A stretch of 29,853 bases of DNA from positions 1-29,853 of the forward strand of contig WTXI01000402.1 of assembly GCA_022376515.1 (NCBI GenBank), written 5' to 3'. Below, piece by piece: positions 1 to 12,203 of this stretch. Numbering within the stretch: the stretch's first letter is position 1; each line of letters begins with the position of its first letter. Position numbers and translations under genes: made by a program. The DNA is from Lactifluus volemus. Taxonomy: Eukaryota; Basidiomycota; Agaricomycetes; Russulales; Russulaceae. Below the pieces are notes generated by a model. The model ran no database searches. It worked only from the letters and a program-made list of their open reading frames with translations, and was not told where the DNA came from.

Positions 1-68
1 TTTCGTGTATGCATACAGCAATAGTAGTGGTGCTAATTAAAGTACTAAAAACGAGGGACACTAATCGC

Positions 69-3000
69 CTAGCGCCGGGCAAAGCGAAGATAACGAGAAG
101 CAACTAAAATGGGCTGGTCAACACAACCATATGGTCAAAAATAGCACGCAACTTACAAATAGTAGCGACAAAATTAAAGACTAGACCAACCTATAATAAG
201 ATATATATACCCTGTTAACGCAAAGGAACGAACGTACCGAAGAAACAGAAAAGGATCCCCACGTCCGCCAGCGGTGAGTGTATTTGATGTTAAGTGGTAA
301 AAAGTACTCGTCGCCGACTTGACGGAAGTAAGTATATCGACATGAGATATCTTGCCCACAACACTTACTGAATACTGGCAATATCTGCACCCCGCAGTGT
401 CATTCGGGTTGTCGATGTAGCCGCTCACAGCTTTCACAAAGTCACTTGCCCAAGCGGCACAGGTCTGGCCAGATGGCGGATTAAAGACGGCAAATTCATC
501 GGGTTTACACGTTATCTTTAGTCCACTGCGAGAAAAAGAAAAAAAGCTGTCAAACGAGTTCATAAGATATACAGTTTCACAAATACATACTGGAGTTCTG
601 TCGACAACATCGCCCCCAACATCCGGGTGAAGGGGTTCAGCTGGTATAACCAAGATCTCCAGAACGTGATGAGCGCAGGGTAGGGAATGGTCACTCCGCA
701 CAGGCTACCAAGGACAATCTGAATTGGTGTTGTGAAGAGGGAAGCGATCTGGATGCTTGGTGTAATGGACGCAATCAGCTGACCCAGAGATACAGCGAAC
801 AACTCCGTGATCAAGATGACAAGGAGCTGGAAACCGGTGCCATTCGTGCCAGCAGAGCCTTGACCAAAGTGCATAGGATATACCTGTGAAATGCATTACG
901 CGAGAGCTTTCGATTACTGTCCGAGCACTCACCATCAATACCCAGTAGATGATTGCACAGACCACAGAATACGGAATTTCGCCAAGGAGCTGGCCTATAG
1001 CAAAGACGTACGGAGAGTAGATCCGACTCGAGGCCTCGCGGATAAAAACGCTACGATTAACGAGAAATATTGGTTCGAGCTGGGGAATGACCAGACCAGG
1101 CAGAGCGATAACCCAGAAACTAAACCGTCGTCAGGATACTGTCGGTGCCAAATGGGCTAGATGCTTACATGCCAAAGACGCGATATTGCAAGTCTCGCGT
1201 GCTGTGTCCTAGTTGAAGGAACAGCAGCGACACGAGAAGAGATACAATCAAGTGCAAGAAGAGGCGTGTGAAGATATAAGCAGGCGATCTCCACAGAGAA
1301 AGAGCGTTCCGTGCCACGACGACTTTCACCTGGTACCACAGTGGCGTCGCATCTAGATGAGTAGTTCAGAAGTGGGGTAAGCGAAAACCTTGAATCAAGC
1401 GGACGTACATGCTGAGAGATTCGTGTCAACAAATCGGTCACGAGCCAACGACTTGTGCTTAATCTCCTCAATTTCCATCCTTGTGAGAGCGAATTCGGGA
1501 GAGTCTAGCCAGATGTCCTTCCAATCGCGGTCTCCAACCCTAGGGGTAATACCCGCTCCGATTGCCTCGAGCATGTACTCGGCAGGATTAACGTTTGATG
1601 GACATTGTGCGCCGTAACGTGCGAAATATTCGCGCATCACATGCGAGTCCTCGCCGATGTCACCAAAGTAAATTGTATTTCCACCCCTCCCCAGCAACAG
1701 CAGCCGGTCGAAGCTCTCGAAGAGTAGTGACGAGGGTTGGTGAATAGTGCAAAATATTGCCTGACCACTGTCCGCCAGCTTGCGCAGGAAGCGAACGAGG
1801 TTCCAAGCGCTCTGCGCATCTAGCCCGGAAGTAGGCTCATCTAGGAAAAGAAGTAATTCTGGTTTGCCTGCGAGCTCGACACCGATGGTAAGCCGTTTGC
1901 GTGATTCAACGTCAAGACTCCAGATGACCGCCTCAGATAAGTCCTGTAGCTCAAGAAGCTCGATCATGTCTTCGACATAGGCATCCTTTTCCTCTTTGGG
2001 AACATGGAAGGGTTGCCGGAGATATGCAGAGAAGCGCATGGCTTCGCGAACGGTAGCGTTCCCTTCGTGAACGTCCATTTGTTCAGCTGTACATACCATC
2101 AATGACGACGCTGTGATACATATCAGAGAGACCAACCATATGCAGTTCCGCGAGCAAAGTTTGCGTCGAGCGGTCGCCCATCAACAAAAATGTCTCCGGA
2201 CACCACACCAATATTTTTCCTCTGAGCAAGGACGTCGAGACAAGTCGTCTTACCAGCTCCTGATGCCCCCATCAATGCGGTGAGGGTACCGGGCCTCACG
2301 TAGCCGTATACGTTGTTGAGGAGTTGCAAGGAGCCGCCTCCGACAGGGACATGATAGTTCACCCTTTCCCAAGTGAAAATTCTTCGATCGGTGAAATCAC
2401 CCCTGTGGGACCGTACGTCAACACCAAAGCTCCTCCGGAAATCAAGAAACGTACAGATCCTTCTTTCTCTTTATCCCATCCATGGCACGTATTTTCTCTA
2501 GACGCTCCTCTTCAGCTTTCTGTTCCTTTCGTGCCTTCAGCTCCTCGTTCAGCTTCTTCGTCTCGGATGTTTCCTTTGCAAAGAAACTGATACCCCCACT
2601 CCAGACAACATGCTGAGAGGCAGAGTCAACATCTATTGCAAATGAATCGTGGCTTTGTCATTACTTACCGGGAAGATCTCAATGACGACTGTCTGAGTGA
2701 ACCAGAAGAAGGACAGGAATATAACAAGGACAACGAAATCCCTGTGCCACAGGCTGTCCACATTGAGGTCATAACCAATCTTGATGTAGTCTTTGCCAGG
2801 GACGATGGCGCTAGCACTCTTGGCACCAAACAACGTGCAGACCTGGTTTGGACCTAATTCGGCGCTGCAGGGAACATCAGAAACTCGGGTGAATTAAAAT
2901 CACGGAAAAATATCGTACGGATATTTAGTAATATTCCCAGCATTGCGCGGGACAATATAAGCGCCATCGCACGTGAGCTTAGTAAAAGAAATCAATATGT

Positions 3001-5624
3001 GTGAATATACTGCCGAGAGAGGAAAGAGAAGGAAATACGTACATTGAGCGTCTGAAACTCGTTTTTCATGAGGGCTGACCATGCGTAGTTTACTGGATTT
3101 ATGTAGGACTAGGTACATGCGATCAGCAGACGACAATATCGTAGCATCCAATTGACTTACGACCCAGAATAACCAGCGCTTCATCTGATCGATCGGAATC
3201 ATGTATCCAGAATACAATATGAGGGTCGGGAAGATAGACACGCCCACCCTGAAAGCCGTGTGGAAGTTGCTACAGAATAACCCAATCGTTCGGAAGAACC
3301 CTTGCATGGCCAGGAATGTGATGTAGCTTATGAGGTGGAAGATGAAAAATCTTCCAGCTGAGCGATCAAGGTGACTCATAAAATATATGATGATGTCGTA
3401 GATCAAAATGCGTGTGGCAGAGAATGGCATGTCCGCGAGCACGTTGGCAATCTGGACGGCGGCAGGGCGATAGAAGCCATAGCCTGTCTGCTTTGTAGTA
3501 ATCGGGCGACCGAACATTTGAATGGGCATCTGTCAACGGCATAAATTATTTGAGGATCAGTGGAACAACATATTAGGTGACCGACCTCGACGAAGGTATC
3601 AAGTGATAAGACAAGCAGCGCGGTGAACAGCACACTGCTACGAGTGAACGCACCAGCGGACGTAGGAGGTAGGTCAAAGTAACAGCCTCCAATAAAAAAT
3701 GCGAGGACCTATGTGAGAGAGAATAATGAATATTTCGTACAGGGCATTCTACAAAGGAGAGAACTGACGGTCATGAAGCCATAGCTGGTATATATCTGGA
3801 ACTTGTCCTGCAACCGCATTTGGAATTGTCTACGCGTCAAAGCTATAACCTGGTCCTTGAGGCCAAGAGTGTAAGGACTCTTCGGGGAGACCCCTTTCTT
3901 CTTATCCTCAATAACGGCAGCGCGGAAGGCATCTTGATCGGTCTTTTCGGTTTCCATATGTACTTTGTACTTGGGAAGCTGAAAAGCCATGTCTCTAGCA
4001 AGGTCTGAAGACTGAAAAGCAGCCTCCAAAGCTGTTGGAGTACTGGGGACATCAGCCTCCGATCTACCTGGCGCAAACTGGCGTTCATTTGGGTCTGTGC
4101 AACCGGTAAGGTAGTCGGCTGTGCTCTGGCAAAGAAGTGACCGGTATCCAAGCTGTTCAAAGTACGCTCGCGCCTGGTCCGGAGGCCCAAAATATACTGT
4201 GTGGCCTTGATCTAGTACCATGACTTTGTCGAATAACTCGTAAATACCCTCCCCGGCTTGATACCTAATATGGTTAGCTTGGGAGAAGGTCCTGAAAGAA
4301 ATATTCTCACAGAGTAGCGAACGTTGTCTGGCCAAGGACATCAGTCATGATTCTGAGACAGCGCACAAAGTCCAGAGCAGTAGACGCATCCAGACCACGT
4401 GAAGAATTGTCCCAGCATTGCACCCGAGCACGAGTTGTCATCATCTCCGCGATACTAACGCGCTTACGCTCGCCTCCCGAAACACCGCGAACAAAGCTGT
4501 CGCCGACCAGTGTGTTTTCTGTATGTGACATGTTAAGCATCTTGAGTAGCATGTTCTTGACCGAGGCATTGAATGCTGAGCGAGAAACCCCAGGTAAGCG
4601 ACCCTTTGGACCAGGAGCCTTCGTAGAAAGAGCAAAATCGATCGTCTGCCCAACAGTAAGAGTAGATATATGAATGTCATCTAGAACCATGGAACGGCGT
4701 TAACCGCGGGGTCGGGAAGTACCGTCGATCCAACACACCTTCGGCATTGTAGACTAGTTCGCCTTTATATGTCCTTGCCATTTCCTGAGCATCGATGCCG
4801 GCATATTGGATGTCACCACCAACGTGGTAAAAGCCTTCTCTTTCGTTCGCGATTGCCTTCAAAAACGTCTTGCAACCGGAACCAGGTGTTCCTAGCACGA
4901 GGCACATCTGTCCGGGTTCCAAGAGGCCGGAGGATCTTCGTCAAAGTTACAGCGCATTCGTGAAAATCGGAACATCGTAAGAGTGACGCACCTGTGAAGA
5001 AGGGTACTTGTCGCCACATTCTTGATACGAGACGGAAGAAGGCCGGAGATGGCAGAATTTAATTTGAAGAAGGGAGTCAACCAGAACTGCCATGATTCAT
5101 CTGCAGATGACCAGACGGAAGGGCGAATCTTTATTAACAACCAGATGCTCCTAAATCAGTCGACAGACTGGGACTGACCTCCAACGGTTCTCACGTGAAG
5201 CTATAGGTAAGATTTGGTACGTTAGTGGCCACTCGCGGCTCGACAACGTCGTGTTCTAACCGACCTTGAAATTCGAACCCCCAATGATGTCGACGTGCAA
5301 GTCCTCCCAGATCACGCCAACATGCTTATGCTTGATGCCGGCCGCTTCATTTGCATCGTTGGAGGAAGTGAGATATTCGCGCAGGTCAAACAACTGTTCC
5401 AAATCGGATGTAGTACCGTGACCCTTCTCAAGGTCCTTTCCATCGAACCAGGTGCAGGAGGTGGCAGCACTCTGGATGCCGTGTTCATTCTCACCGATGA
5501 CCGTGAAGGTTCCTTGAGTGAACTGCCGGGAGAGTTCATGGAACTCATTTTTCGCTTGGTTGACATCCACGCTACTGGCAGTGGGCGAGTTCGAGACACT
5601 GGCAGAGAGGTGGAGACCACTCAT
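69..5624 (-). CDS. PDR-type (ABCG full-length) ABC transporter, multidrug efflux pump
   Basis: Full-size pleiotropic drug resistance transporter of the plasma membrane, order NBD1-TMD1-NBD2-TMD2, which exports xenobiotics and lipids by ATP hydrolysis. I rebuilt 21 exons (360-nt first exon 5265-5624, then 5179-5200, 4992-5100, 4739-4935, 4311-4680, 3769-4264 and so on to 69-103), giving 1480 aa, the usual PDR size. NBD1 has Walker A GSGCKT near residue 182 (Cys where Lys is normal), signature VSGGE near 296 and Walker B CWDN near 319. NBD2 has canonical GASGAGKT near 887, LDEPTSGLD near 1012 and the degenerate signature DVESRKRLT. This asymmetry is typical of fungal PDR proteins. The PDR-like C-terminus (SRYLRFARR) appears only after splicing two tiny last exons (157-190, 69-103). 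The donor of exon 18 is ambiguous: the strong gtaagt is out of phase, and gtgttg four bases on keeps frame. The gene is divergent from the NLR. Substrate is unknown. Confidence 0.95.
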
Positions 5625-6977
5625 TTAGAGGAGAGACAGACAAGAGGAGCGATATTGACATGTAGACTCAAGTCGTTGTTAATATATAGACAACTAAGAA
5701 ACGATTTGCACACGGACCGACGGGAAAAGTTCCCATAACCTGATGCCCGATTACGATCTTAGTCCACCCCATGATCATCGCTGCCGGTGCCGTGTACGCT
5801 GTCAGCTCTTATCGCGGACGAAACAAAAAAAAAACATAAACAAAAAAACAAAAAAGAAAAACAACAAAGAGAAGAAACAAAAAAAAAATTAAGCCCTTTT
5901 GCGTTCGAAAGGTCCCTCTGAGGTGCGCTTGCCGATCCATAATTTCCAGGATAGAATCAGATAATTGATGATCTTCGGCATATGCCGACGGAGATAACAT
6001 AAGTATACCCAGAAATGACGGCTAGTCGTCGTGTTTAGAACTGTCGGTGGTACAGCAGCGTCAAATGTGATAGAAGAGTCATATAAAACGAAGTACAACT
6101 AGCATAGTGTTGCAATACTAAAATCGATGGGAAGATTCTTTTTTACACTGTTTGGTACTCGCCTCAATAGACGCCTACGTACAACCACTAGAAATAACAG
6201 TTTTAATGACGATGGGACGCGATCTTAGAGACTCACACAGTGCACGACTCCCTTTTTCCGGCGCACCGGTACAGTGCATTATATCGACGGTGGACGCGGG
6301 ACGCGGAGCAAGCTTCAAGGTCCGACGGCCTGTCAAAGCTGACTTTGATTCTGTTTGTTCCCGGTAAATTGCGGACGCCAAATTCCACTGCTAACAATTG
6401 CCAGATCCTCAATACTAAGGAATGGAGTTTATCAGTAGTCCGAAGGTCAACGAAGGTCATCCGAATTTGCTTCCAATCCGGATCACTGGTACGTCTGTTC
6501 ATGATCGTGCTCTGATAAATACCAAATTCCGCAGTTCTTCGAGCGCACAGTCTTCCCCGTTTCAAGACCCTCCTTTGGAAAGAAAGGAAATTCTATGCTA
6601 CTGTCACCTATGGGGAGAGTACATGGCGGACACGATCTGTGCGGAGCGCGGCGCAGAGCGTGGAATGGAACCAGAGCATCGATGCATTGTGAGAAATCGC
6701 GCATTCTTATTCCGATGTGCAACTAAGTCTCCTCCAGTGATGTACAACCACTCTCTCGAATTGCAATAAGTCTTTATGTGGAAAGGACACCAAAGAAAGA
6801 CTTTCTTGTCGGAAGGCAAGAGATAGACTGTGTACCCCAATGCGGTTTGTTCATTCCTTATCTTATTCATAAGCCTAGCTGAGCATCATACGTGTAGAAC
6901 TTGGGGTTGTTCTCAGTAGTGCTGACGGAAATACCATACAGACAACGGAGCCGATCACACTCTCCTTAACACTCACT
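5625..6977. other. Spacer between divergent ABC transporter and NLR genes
   Basis: This 1.35 kb stretch separates the start codons of two genes read outward, so it should hold both promoters. All reading frames are short and resemble no family I know, and I could not build a spliced gene in it. It contains an A-rich tract at 5822-5888. No TATA box or operator is clear enough to name. Confidence 0.6.
5822..5888. repeat. A-rich low-complexity tract
   Basis: About 67 bases made almost wholly of A runs broken by single C or G. It lies roughly 200 bp upstream of the ABC transporter start codon. It may be a nucleosome-excluding promoter element, or an old poly(A) relic; no retroelement sequence is recognisable beside it. 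Confidence 0.7.
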
Positions 6978-9900
6978 ATGTCTGCGAACGCGAATTCCTC
7001 CCCGACTGTAGCTGTCAACAACCCGAACTCTGCAACAGTCAACCTTGAAAACTCTGTTGCTGAAGGAGATTCTGCGCACCAGCCTGTCCAATACAGCAGT
7101 GAGACCATGCAACTCACCACAGTTACTGCGCCTCTATCTCCTTCATCCCGGGCAGACCTTCCCGTTGGGGGCAGCACGCCCGTGGGACCAGTAGCGGACA
7201 GCCACACGGAGATGTCCCGTACCCTTGATTCCGCCGAAGAAGCTGTGGATGCGATGAAAACTTGGAAGAGTGCGGTTGACGTTGTCAAGCAAGTGATGGA
7301 CCATGTCGGTCCAATCGTAAAAGTAAGCCTCACATCGGTTTTGCCTATCCTTCGGTAGACTAACTTTCCCTCTTCAGCTGCTCCCCCATGCAAAGTTAGC
7401 GTGGGAACTACTCTCAAAGATTCCCGAGGTGAGTTTCCTTGCCTTATCGGAGGAATGGAACGTTCATTCTCTTCGTCTCGGCGCCAGACCTTGATACACC
7501 AGTTTCGTCGTGACGACAACGTCAGAGCATTACTCGAAGCGATACGAGATGCTTTCGAAATTGCAAAGGAGGCAGACGTTTTGAAGGATATGGAGCCAGC
7601 GTCCACGCAGGCCAAAATCCTGGATGAGATGCTCGAGTGTGTCTCTGAATGTTCTAAATTTATTATATCTTATGCAAAGGACGTGGAAGTGGGTACGTGG
7701 TCTTGACCTCTCAGCAGCCATTGTTATGAACACGTAGCCTACAGGGACGCGGGTCTTGAAGAATGTTGTCGGCCAAGTTGATGAAAAGGTCGAACGTTAC
7801 CGCACCAACCTCGGCCGACTGCGGGAAAATTTTCTGGCCCATGTTGCTGTCCTCACCAGGGTTGCTGTGCTAGAAGCTGGTGAGTGATCTTGATGGTCAC
7901 AGGATTGTCGAGTCGTCAGTCTGACAAAGGGGACACAGAATTGGACGCGAAAATCCGAGAGTTGCCTCATAAAGGAGGCTGGCGTTTTGGCGATGAAAAG
8001 CGCTGTCTTCCCGGCACGCGCGAAGACTTTTTGGACCATATCATGAAGTGGGTCGAGAATCCGAAATCTAAACGTGGGCTCGTACTCCTTGGTCAGGCGG
8101 GCACGGGAAAGTCCTCCATTGCACACGAAATTGCACGTTACTTCGACGACAAGTGTCTTGGCTCTTACTTCACTTTTCTGCGGAAAGAAGGTTCGAAAGA
8201 CGATGCTTACCAGCTCTTCACGACACTTGCGCGCGATCTCTCCGACCGTCATTCTGCGTTCAAACTCGCCCTCGGAAAGATTATCAAGGATAATTCATCT
8301 CTTCGTGGTAGCCGAGACTATCGTACACTTTTTCAACGGCTCTTGATTGAACCGCTCAGGAACCTGCCACTTCCTGATCCAATTCTTGTCGTGATCGACG
8401 CATTGGATGAGAGTGGAGATGCAATCGGCAAAATCGGATTACATTCATTTCTTGCCCACCATCTTGTCGACCTCCCATCAAATTTCCGTGTATTCGTCAC
8501 CTCGAGGCCAGAGGATGGCGTCGAACCTGCGTTCTCCAAAGCCTCATCTGTCGACATACTTTACATGAATGATGCCAAACTAGCTTCCAAGACTGAGCAA
8601 GACATTGGCTTGTATATTCAAAAGGAGCTCCCTCCGGATGTATTCAAGGACCATGGCGTCAAACTAGCGAAGGCCTCAGAGGGATTGTTCCAGTGGGCAA
8701 CCGTTTCCTGCGGGTTCATAAATAGCCGTGCTAGTCTCGGCCTTACCATGAATAAGCGCGTACAACGGATTTTGGGGCACTCTCGAGGTCGAAGCGGAGG
8801 TCTGTTGGATTCCTTGTACGAAGAAGTCCTCAAGGAGTACTTCAAAAACGATGAAGCACAGGCGTTATTTCGGTCTATCATGGGTCAACTTTTTGCTGCG
8901 ATCGAGCCCCTCTCCATTGAATCGTTGATCGTTCTGCGACGACATACACCCGTTGATGATCCCGAGGATTCTGATCCAGTTCCTGTTCTTGAAATCCTCG
9001 GTCACCTCGGCTCGCTGCTGAGTAACGTCACTTCATCTGACCAGACGCGCCCCATCATCCCTCTTCACACGTCATTCCGTGACTTTCTGACCAATAGAAC
9101 GAGCAATGTGTTTTATGTGGACCTTCAAGATGCTCATCATCGATTAACACATTCCTGCCTTGGCCTAATGCTGGATGATCTCAAATTCAATATTTGCAAA
9201 CTCGAGTCGTCATATCTTGCGAACAGCGATGTCCCGGACATCGATTCTCGAATCTCCAAATACATTCCACCTGGCCTATCATATGCTTGTGTTTTCTGGG
9301 GCAATCATTTAGAACATGTTGCTTTCGAGCAAGACCTCTTCGCGAAACTTAAATCGCTGTTTGAGACGAAGTTTCTGTTTTTGCTGGAAGTGCTTAGCCT
9401 GAGGAGTAGAGTGCGCCTTGCTTTACCGGCATTGTCATCTCTGTTGAAATGGTTGCAACCAGAGGTATGTTCGCCTCTTAATAATGATATGCATTCACGT
9501 TTACGTAAAATTGTGATAGCGTTCACAGACGGAGGTGAAGGATTTGTTGGCATTGCTTCATGATGCATTTGCGTTTGTGCGGCATTTCGGAATGGCGATA
9601 GTAAAGAGCGCTCCGCATATCTATATCTCTGCGCTGCCCTTTGGGCCACGCTCTTCCCACATTCTCAACCAATATCTTCCCCAATTCCCTCACACGTTGT
9701 CCCTGGAATGCGGGCAGTTGCCCCATTGGCCGGCTCTGGAAATGACGATTGCGGCACATGATCACAACATTCTTTCTGTTGCGTTCTCACCAGATGGGCA
9801 GCGCATCGCATCGGCCTCGAGGGATCACACGATCTGCATGTGGGATGCCGCAACAGGAGAGCTCGTAGCGGGACCATTTACTGGACACAGCAATTCGGTC

Positions 9901-11772
9901 AACTCTGTTGTGTTCTCTCCAGACGGGCAACGCATCGCATCGGCCTCAGATGATAGCACGATTCGCATTTGGGATGCCGCAAAAGGAAGGCTCATAACGG
10001 GCCCATTTAGTGGAAACACCCTGGGCCATCCGGTTAAATCTGTTGCATTCTCGCCAGATGGACAGCGCATCACATCAGCCTCGGCCGATTATACGATTTG
10101 TGTGTTGGAAGCCGCTACAGGACAGCTCGTAGCAGGCCCATTTACTAGACACCGTGATCCCTTCTTTAATGGTGCATTCTCGCCTGGGGGGCGACGATTC
10201 GCATACATTTCGCGCGACGGCATGATTCAGGTCTTGGATGCCACGACCGGTGAGCCCGTAGCGGGCCCATTTAATAATCGCCTCACGTGTTGGAATCCTC
10301 TTGCGTTCTCTCCTGACGGGCGGTATATCGCATCAGCCTCTGCGGATAGAGCGATTCGCGTGTTGGATGCCGCAACAGGAGAGGTCGTAGCGGGACCATT
10401 TACTGGACACACCGATTGGGTCAATTCTGTTGCATTTTCACCAGATGGTCAACGGATCGCATCGGGCTCAGACGATATCACGATTCGTGTGTGGGATACC
10501 GCAACAGGAGAGGTCGTAGCAGGCCCATTTACTGGACACACCTCTGCTGTCAGATCCGTTGTATTCTCCCCAGATGGGCAGCGCATCGCATCTACCTCGA
10601 TGGATCAAACGATCCGCGTGTGGGATACAGCGGTCGTAGCAGGACCATTTAATGGACACAGACATATAAATAGGGTCAATTCCGTTGCGTTCTCACCAGA
10701 TGGGCAGTACATCGCATCGGCCTCGGGCGATCATTTGATTCGCGTGTGGGATGCCGCAACAGGAGAGATCGCAGCGAGCCCATTTACTGGACACACCTCT
10801 ACTGTCGAGTCTGTTGCATTCTCACCTGACGGGCAGCGTATCGCGTCGGCCTCATACGATGGCACGATTCGCGTCTGGGATGCAACAACAGGAGAGATCG
10901 CAGCGGGCCCCTTCACTAAACACGTCTTTATTTTCAAATCTGTTGCATTCTCACCTGATGGGCAGCACATCGCATCGGGCTCGGGTGATCACACGATTCG
11001 CGTGTGGGATGCAACAACAGGAGAGATCGCAGCGGGCCCATTTACTGGACACACCTCTACTGTCGAGTCTGTTGCATTCTCCCCTGACGGGCAGCACATC
11101 GCATCGGCCTCGACCGATGACACGATTCGCGTGTGGGATGTGACAACAGGAGAGATCGCAGCAAGCCCATTTACTGGACACACCTCTACTGTCAATTCTG
11201 CTGCATTCTCACCTGACGGGCAGCGTATCGCGTCGGCCTCACGCGATGGCACGATTCGCGTCTGGGATGCAGCAACAGGAGAGATCACTGTAGGGCCTTT
11301 CACTGGCCACACCGGTTCGGTCAAATGTGTTTCATTCTCTCCAGACGGTCAGTACATCGCATCGGGCTCGAGTGATCGCACGATTCGCATGTGGGATGCC
11401 GCAACAGGCGAGGTCATAGCGGGCCCATTTACTGGACACACCTCTTTGGTCACCTCTGTTGCATTCTCGCCGGACGGGCAGCGCATTGTCTCTGCCGCGA
11501 GCGATGGCACAATTCGTGTGGAGAAGGTCGCAACAGAAGACATTGAAAATATTCATTTTATGAACCATTCCCGCTCCTGGCTCCATAGCGATGGTTGGAT
11601 ATGTGGGAAAGGCGGGGAACTTCTTTTATGGATTCCGGCGCTTCATCGGACATGTCTTCATAGACCTAGCACTGTCTGGACTGCAGGTCAACAGGAGACC
11701 CGGCTGGACTTCTCAAAGTTTGTGCATGGATCAAATTGGGCTACAGTATATGATAACCGTTTATCTAAGTAG
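6978..11772 (+). CDS. NLR-type receptor: helical N-terminus, NACHT NTPase, 14 WD40 repeats
   Basis: STAND-class signalling protein of the HET-E/NWD type, thought to sense ligands through WD40 repeats and switch on by NACHT oligomerisation in non-self recognition. Exons 6978-7322, 7378-7428, 7488-7692, 7745-7879, 7939-9464 and 9529-11772 join in frame to 1501 aa. Residues 1-245 are mostly helical and match no HET, HeLo or other death-effector domain I know. NACHT has Walker A GQAGTGKS at 297-304 and Walker B VVIDALDES near 395-403. WD40 units fill about 831-1425, followed by a C-terminal tail (DGWICG, ELLLWIPALHR) that I associate with agaricomycete WD40 receptors. The intron at 7880-7938 is chosen because the nearest acceptor would leave an intron of only 23 nt. 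No inactivating change is visible. What the N-terminal domain does is unknown. Confidence 0.93.
9757..11540 (+). repeat. Tandem WD40 coding array, 14 units of about 129 nt
   Basis: Units begin at the His of the GH dipeptide, the first at 9757, the second at 9886 and the last at 11437. Each encodes about 43 residues with the core FSPDGQ-IAS-S-D-TIRVWD. Units 6 and 8-14 are highly alike at the DNA level; the same string of more than 30 bases starts at 10785 and again 258 bases later at 11043, and is nearly repeated at 11172. Units 3-5 are degenerate, with Trp-Asp replaced by LE or LD. Unit 7 lacks the three residues TGE before VVAGPF. Identity is highest in the scaffold strands and falls at the loop positions. 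Confidence 0.95.
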
Positions 11773-12203
11773 AATCAGTTACCTTGTGTTGCTAAACGAA
11801 AGTTACGCGTATTGTACCCGGCTGGACAGCGACCCGGAGATGATATCAAGCCGATCAGAACCATGTTTCAGTAGGAGTATAAAAATGCGATCTTGCACAT
11901 TGGCCGGATTTTGCGAATGCTTCCTCTGTCCAATTATTGTTCCACCTCGAAACAAGATCTTTGTTACCTTCCCTCACCGGTTATGTGAACTGTGACATAC
12001 CAAAGCCGTCAATGAACTATACCAGCAAAGCTTCTTGCTACATCAGATGGACTACTAAGGATGTACAGTGAATTTATATGCGATATGATACATGTGATGT
12101 GAAGACGGAGTCTTGCCGCACAGCGAATGGGACACAACTTGTGTCTGACATGACAAAGTAGTGTACGTGAATCGTCTGATCGTCCGAGGGCCCGATGCCG
12201 GGG
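11773..12203. other. Convergent 3' spacer between NLR and FIG4
   Basis: The NLR (+) and FIG4 (-) stop codons face each other across 431 bp. It should hold both 3' UTRs and polyadenylation signals. I see no gene or repeat in it. Confidence 0.6.

Noticed and set aside
5265..5300. TTCGAACCC resembling a tRNA T-arm
   Set aside because: It lies in exon 1 of the ABC transporter and no cloverleaf can be formed around it.
5809..6000. Minus-strand frame ending in a Phe/Leu/Val-rich stretch, like a membrane helix
   Set aside because: The hydrophobic tail is only the translation of the A-rich tract read as poly-T.
6152..6870. Short frames on both strands upstream of the NLR
   Set aside because: No domain, no phase-consistent exon partners and no codon character; treated as spacer.
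7880..7902. A 23-nt intron in the NLR, between GAAGCTG and GATTGTCG
   Set aside because: It keeps frame but is too short for a fungal spliceosomal intron. The acceptor at 7938 (acacag) gives a 59-nt intron, keeps frame and has a ctgac branch-like site.
9825..11586. Many open frames on the opposite strand and in other frames across the WD40 array
   Set aside because: They arise because the repeat lacks stops in several frames; their proteins are repeats of the same antisense string and have no family features.
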